From DATHXC01 sp041662005 (GTDB lineage Bacteria > Pseudomonadota > Gammaproteobacteria > Burkholderiales > Methylophilaceae), in NCBI GenBank assembly GCA_041662005.1, contig JBAZTJ010000085.1, positions 1 to 11,806 of the forward strand: a DNA stretch of 11,806 nucleotides. The letters are read 5' to 3'. Position numbers and translations under genes: made by a program. Under the pieces are notes generated by a model, which was given only the letters and a program-made list of their open reading frames with translations, had not been told where the DNA came from and made no database searches. Each line of letters begins with the position of its first letter. Within the stretch, counting starts at the first letter, position 1. Below are positions 9,111 through 11,806 of the stretch, piece after piece.

Positions 9111-10628
9111 TTACAGTGCTGGGAAGCTAACCAACGGTGCGCAAGTGTTGCCGTTGCGTGAGAACTTGCTCACGAAAGCTGGCTTGGTTGCGTAGCTGGT
9201 GAATTGTGGCAATGAAGCAAAAGCATTAGGTACGCTAGTGAAAGTACCACCATCATTACCTGTGTACTTAGTAGAGCCAGCACGCTTTACAAACTCGTTG
9301 TAGAACGCGTTTTTCACAGCGTCGGAAGTGATAGGAGCTACAACATCACCGTTTGCATTTGTAACTGTGGCATTACGGGCTTGCATGGAAACTTCAACAA
9401 CAAAGTCATATTTGCCATCTAACAAGTTTTGCTTGGATGGGGCGATACCAGTTGCACCAGCAGAAGATGTTTGAGTAGCACCGTTAAAGGTACCAGCGCC
9501 ATCTAAATGACGGAAACTGAACCCGGATCCAGCCGCATTTGCATTGGTATAGCTATCCAGAGAAAGTACGCCGATTGCTTTGGATGGGCCACCAACTGAG
9601 GAGAACAATACTTTGTAAACCTTGTTATTAGAGCCAGTCACAGTGAAGTCTGTACCGTTCTGTGCAGCCTTCAGGCAGTTACGTACATCGCCAGAACCTG
9701 AGTTCTCAACAATGGTTAAACCTGCAGTTGGGTCAATAATGAATGGATCAGCCGCAGTACCGGCATGTGCGCCATCAAAACCAAAGCTGTTATCAGCTGA
9801 TGCAGGTGGTGTATCGGCAGAACCAGCGGATGCATTGTTGCAAGGAAAACCAGTAAAGAACCAGTTGTATGAAGACTGAGTACCAGAACCATTGACGCGG
9901 CGACAAACAACCACTGGATCGGCTGAGCCATCAATCTGCGACCAATCAGCTAATTTACCAGCAAGCATGGCACCATATTGTGCACGACTGATATGTGTCG
10001 CAGCACTGACAGCATTAGTGGTAACCAGGCCCATCATAACTTGGTTCACTGGCTTGTTGGATAAACGACCAACTTCAGCAGCACTCAAAGCTGGCTGACC
10101 ATTTTCAGTATTGTATGGCTCTTGAAACATAGCAGGCTCAACGTCAGACACACCAAAGTCAGCTACCAAACCTGTATTGGCCGCAGTTTCATGACCTGTC
10201 ACACCTGGGTCGATACCCTTAGTACCGCATGACCATGAGTATGGCTGGCTGGCACTAACGGTTAATGCTGTACAGTTATTAAAATCCAGAGTTTCTACGC
10301 GTTGCGCACGGGCAACAGTATCAACACCATACACAGAACCGCCTTTTGAGCGCTTGATGAACAAGATGTCAGTGCCAGCAGCAACGCCCGGAACACCAGC
10401 AGCAGCTTTACCCAGGAAAGCACGGTGCACGATACCTGAGTCTGTGCTACGAATAGCAATTTCGCCGGTCAGCATGTTAGCTGAGATATCAGCCAGGAAG
10501 TTGTCGGGTGCGGATGCTCCTGACAGAAAAATTACCTTAGTGCCAGCTGGAATTGCTGGACCAGCAGCTTGTGCGGACATGGCGGCAAATGCCAAACCAC
10601 AGGCCAGAGCGATTTTTGTATATTTCAT
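9111..10628 (-). CDS. Secreted PstS-like (periplasmic phosphate-binding protein fold) protein, 505 aa
   Basis: Seen: a Sec signal peptide (MKYTKIALACG through MSAQA, cleavage after A21) and no usable lipobox. PstS-type landmarks in order: FLSGASAPDNF (34-44), DFGVSDVEP (157-165), NQVMMGLVTTNAV (195-207), LAGKLADWSQI (222-232), CRRVNGSGTQ (242-251), IGVLSLDSY (352-360). Aligned by motif with E. coli PstS, D162 matches ligand D56, and R244, S248, G249, T250 match R135, S139, G140, T141 with identical internal spacing. The ligand pair T10-F11 becomes S39-A40. The protein is longer than PstS (about 320 residues mature), with extra sequence at about 66-155 and after 262. Six cysteines in the mature part (119, 134, 242, 263, 318, 496) could form disulfides. 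No pst transporter genes adjoin it. Inferred: an oxyanion- or phosphate-binding exported protein serving the cell surface rather than classical uptake. The fold is fairly sure; the ligand and role are not. Confidence 0.88.
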   Translation of the reverse strand: MKYTKIALACGLAFAAMSAQAAGPAIPAGTKVIFLSGASAPDNFLADISANMLTGEIAIRSTDSGIVHRAFLGKAAAGVPGVAAGTDILFIKRSKGGSVYGVDTVARAQRVETLDFNNCTALTVSASQPYSWSCGTKGIDPGVTGHETAANTGLVADFGVSDVEPAMFQEPYNTENGQPALSAAEVGRLSNKPVNQVMMGLVTTNAVSAATHISRAQYGAMLAGKLADWSQIDGSADPVVVCRRVNGSGTQSSYNWFFTGFPCNNASAGSADTPPASADNSFGFDGAHAGTAADPFIIDPTAGLTIVENSGSGDVRNCLKAAQNGTDFTVTGSNNKVYKVLFSSVGGPSKAIGVLSLDSYTNANAAGSGFSFRHLDGAGTFNGATQTSSAGATGIAPSKQNLLDGKYDFVVEVSMQARNATVTNANGDVVAPITSDAVKNAFYNEFVKRAGSTKYTGNDGGTFTSVPNAFASLPQFTSYATKPAFVSKFSRNGNTCAPLVSFPAL

Positions 10629-10636
10629 GATTCGGT

Positions 10637-10643
10637 TCCCTTT
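10637..10643 (-). promoter_or_regulatory. Ribosome binding site that fixes the start of the PstS-like gene
   Basis: AAAGGGA on the minus strand lies 8 nt before ATG at 10628, and translation from there opens with a textbook signal peptide. The frame is open further upstream to an ATG at 10727, but that would add 33 residues read through the terminator of the preceding gene and would hide the signal peptide. The 10628 start is therefore chosen. Confidence 0.85.
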
Positions 10644-10656
10644 AAAAATATTTATA

Positions 10657-10684
10657 AAAATATCGAATGCAAAAATTTGGGCAA
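10657..10684 (-). promoter_or_regulatory. Possible promoter of the PstS-like gene
   Basis: On the minus strand TTGCCC (10684-10679) and TATTTT (10662-10657) are separated by 16 nt in a very AT-rich stretch just after the upstream terminator. This would give a leader of roughly 20-25 nt. Both hexamers are imperfect and AT-rich DNA yields such matches by chance. Partial read-through from the PEP-CTERM gene is an alternative. Confidence 0.25.
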
Positions 10685-10719
10685 AACAAACCTTAACCCT
10701 GAAAAATTTCAGGGTTAAG
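10680..10719 (-). terminator. Intrinsic terminator of the PEP-CTERM gene
   Basis: A 13-bp perfect inverted repeat, CTTAACCCTGAAA (10692-10704) and TTTCAGGGTTAAG (10707-10719), has only two bases between the arms, so the top pairs must open into the loop. On the minus strand it is followed by GTTTGTTTTGCCC, a T-rich tail. It starts about 20 bp after the stop codon at 10740. Confidence 0.88.
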
Positions 10720-10739
10720 TGAGGCAAATTTAACTTGTA

Positions 10740-11597
10740 TTATTTAGCTGATTTAGTGCGACGACGTGCAACAGCGCCCATCAAACCAAGACCTGCCAAC
10801 ATCATGGCGTAGGTTTCTGGCTCTGGAACTGGTGCTGTGACAGCAGTCAGTGCAGAAACTTGCAAATGCCATACGCCACCATCAAGGTATGTTTTGGCAA
10901 TGATTTCGCGACCATCAAATGCCAATAATTGCTGTGCAAATGATGGAGCAGCACTTGAAGCTTGAGTTGTTTGTGCAAGAAGGTACAGAGATGAAGTTCC
11001 ACCTAATACATTGGTAGTATCAACAGTATTATTATTCCAGGAATTGCTCAGCGTACCTGGGTAAGCAATGCCATTCGTATTACTTGTAACTGCATAAGTA
11101 TCGTCAGCTGGAGTTACGATAAAACCATTAGCAGCTGGCGTATACAAACCAAAACCAGTTGCTGCAGCTTTTACCTGATTGTTTGTTGATGCAAAGGGCA
11201 AACCTGAATCACCTTGTGTTGTTAAAAGGCGATTACGGCCAGCAGTGTCGTAAGCACCCAGGCTCCACTGCACGCCAGATACATCACCAGTAAATGGCAA
11301 GCCAGTCAATGCGCCATCAAAAATCACGCCGTTTGAACCAATCAAGGATGACTGCACAAATGCATTGGCTGCCAACAGTGCATTACCAGCTGCGTTTGCA
11401 GCTTGATCAGCACCAACCAGGTCATTCAGAAATTTGTCCCAGTTCAAGTCATAGGTGTAACCAACACCTGCATTGGCATCCCAAGCGCTGAATACCAGCT
11501 CGGAATTACCGTTGTTAGAAGAGATTGCTGCGTTTGCAGATGTAGCAACCGCTGATAAGGCCAGCGCAGCTACCAAAGCTTTTAATTTAACGTTCAT
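10740..11597 (-). CDS. PEP-CTERM sorting domain protein, 285 aa
   Basis: Seen: a Sec signal peptide (MNVKLKALVAALALSAVATSANA, cleavage after A23), a 230-residue Ser/Asn/Ala/Gly-rich body without cysteines, and a C-terminal PEP-CTERM signal: VPEPE (257-261), a hydrophobic stretch (about 263-277) and RRR (278-280). ATG at 11597 has AGGAG 6 nt upstream. The body shows ELVFSAWDANAGVGYTYDLN early (33-52) and a late segment, SFAQQLLAFDGREIIAK, then a WHLQV strand. I recognise no catalytic motif in it. Known of the family: PEP-CTERM proteins are processed or anchored by an exosortase (EpsH family) and often go with exopolysaccharide and biofilm matrix. The exosortase is not in the window. Inferred: an abundant surface or matrix protein; its specific function is unknown. 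The gene ends at a strong terminator and is probably its own transcription unit. Confidence 0.95.
   Translation of the reverse strand: MNVKLKALVAALALSAVATSANAAISSNNGNSELVFSAWDANAGVGYTYDLNWDKFLNDLVGADQAANAAGNALLAANAFVQSSLIGSNGVIFDGALTGLPFTGDVSGVQWSLGAYDTAGRNRLLTTQGDSGLPFASTNNQVKAAATGFGLYTPAANGFIVTPADDTYAVTSNTNGIAYPGTLSNSWNNNTVDTTNVLGGTSSLYLLAQTTQASSAAPSFAQQLLAFDGREIIAKTYLDGGVWHLQVSALTAVTAPVPEPETYAMMLAGLGLMGAVARRRTKSAK
10755..10826 (-). other. PEP-CTERM sorting signal
   Basis: Residues 258-281: PEPETYAMMLAGLGLMGAV followed by ARRRT. It has all three parts of the signal (PEP, transmembrane helix, basic cluster) and ends four residues before the C-terminus, as expected. Confidence 0.95.
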
Positions 11598-11603
11598 TGT
11601 TGA

Positions 11604-11608
11604 CTCCT
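11604..11608 (-). promoter_or_regulatory. Ribosome binding site of the PEP-CTERM gene
   Basis: AGGAG on the minus strand, 6 nt before ATG at 11597. It is the strongest Shine-Dalgarno match of the three genes. Confidence 0.85.
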
Positions 11609-11626
11609 AATGATTAAAACAACATT

Positions 11627-11654
11627 GATTAACTACTAAAGATTTACTACTAAA
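11627..11654. repeat. 14-bp tandem repeat upstream of the PEP-CTERM gene
   Basis: GATTAACTACTAAA (11627-11640) is followed directly by GATTTACTACTAAA (11641-11654), differing at one base. CTAC recurs at 11655 and 11671, so AGTAG appears four times on the minus strand within 42 bp. The repeats lie 30-57 bp before the start codon. Confidence 0.8.
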
Positions 11655-11806
11655 CTACTTAAATTTTTTGCTACTTATAAAGCCGCGATGATTCCCATGT
11701 TCTAAACGCTCAAAACTGCTGTAAATCAGCGCAACTCCTTTTCGCGACCCTTCGCATGTTATTGTTCAAATATGAAGTCAATGTGATTGGGATATAGTCC
11801 TTTCGG

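Larger units (their letters stand above)
11598..11806 (-). promoter_or_regulatory. Upstream region of the PEP-CTERM gene
   Basis: This 209-bp stretch has no credible gene on either strand. Nearest the gene it is very AT-rich and holds the 14-bp repeats. A possible -10, TATAAG on the minus strand (11679-11674), would give a leader of about 70 nt, but the bases 17 nt upstream (GAACAT) are a poor -35. I found no sigma-54 type GG-N10-GC element at a suitable place. The promoter presumably lies here but cannot be pinned down. Confidence 0.5.

Noticed and set aside
8932..9195. An 87-codon plus-strand frame in the gap after the giant gene
   Set aside because: It reads through both stem-loops and into the antisense of the PstS-like gene; it has no ribosome binding site I can see and no recognisable domain.
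10590..10628. A lipoprotein reading of the PstS-like signal peptide, using C10
   Set aside because: The cysteine follows only nine residues, the -3 residue is Ala, and a standard signal peptidase I site (AQA after residue 21) follows a complete hydrophobic core.
10629..10727. A longer start (ATG at 10727) for the PstS-like gene
   Set aside because: It would run through the terminator of the upstream gene and bury the signal peptide. The ATG at 10628 has a good ribosome binding site.

Overview
The window holds three co-directional genes, all on the minus strand and all encoding exported proteins. Base composition is near 50% G+C with AT-rich intergenic leaders. The organism is most likely a Gram-negative betaproteobacterium. 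The evidence is the C-terminal sorting signal of the first gene (VPEPETYAMM, then a short hydrophobic helix and RRR), which is the betaproteobacterial form of PEP-CTERM, together with the ESPR-type extended signal peptide of the giant gene. Methylophilaceae or a close relative would fit, but the genus is an inference from style and not from a marker gene.

Layout in transcription order (right to left). (1) 11806-11598: AT-rich upstream region with a 14-bp tandem repeat. (2) 11597-10740: a 285-residue PEP-CTERM protein, closed by a strong intrinsic terminator. (3) 10628-9111: a 505-residue secreted protein with the fold signature of PstS-type phosphate-binding proteins, closed by a second strong terminator. 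It keeps the Asp and Arg...Ser-Gly-Thr phosphate ligands but carries large insertions and has no transporter genes beside it. (4) 9040-8932: a leader with an imperfect hairpin. (5) 8931-1: the first 2977 codons of a giant two-partner-secretion exoprotein of the filamentous haemagglutinin family. It runs off the left edge without a stop codon. I translated all 2977 codons by hand and found no in-frame stop, no frameshift and no cysteine.

Each gene has its own ribosome binding site and two have clear terminators, so this is a cluster of adjacent transcription units rather than a tight operon. The products would use three export arrangements: exosortase-type anchoring or processing (PEP-CTERM), Sec export to the periplasm or beyond (PstS-like), and TpsB-dependent secretion (the giant adhesin). 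Neither the exosortase nor the TpsB pore is in the window. The simplest reading is a cell-surface, adhesion or matrix locus. The joint function is inference. The long plus-strand reading frames are antisense shadows of the three genes and are not annotated.
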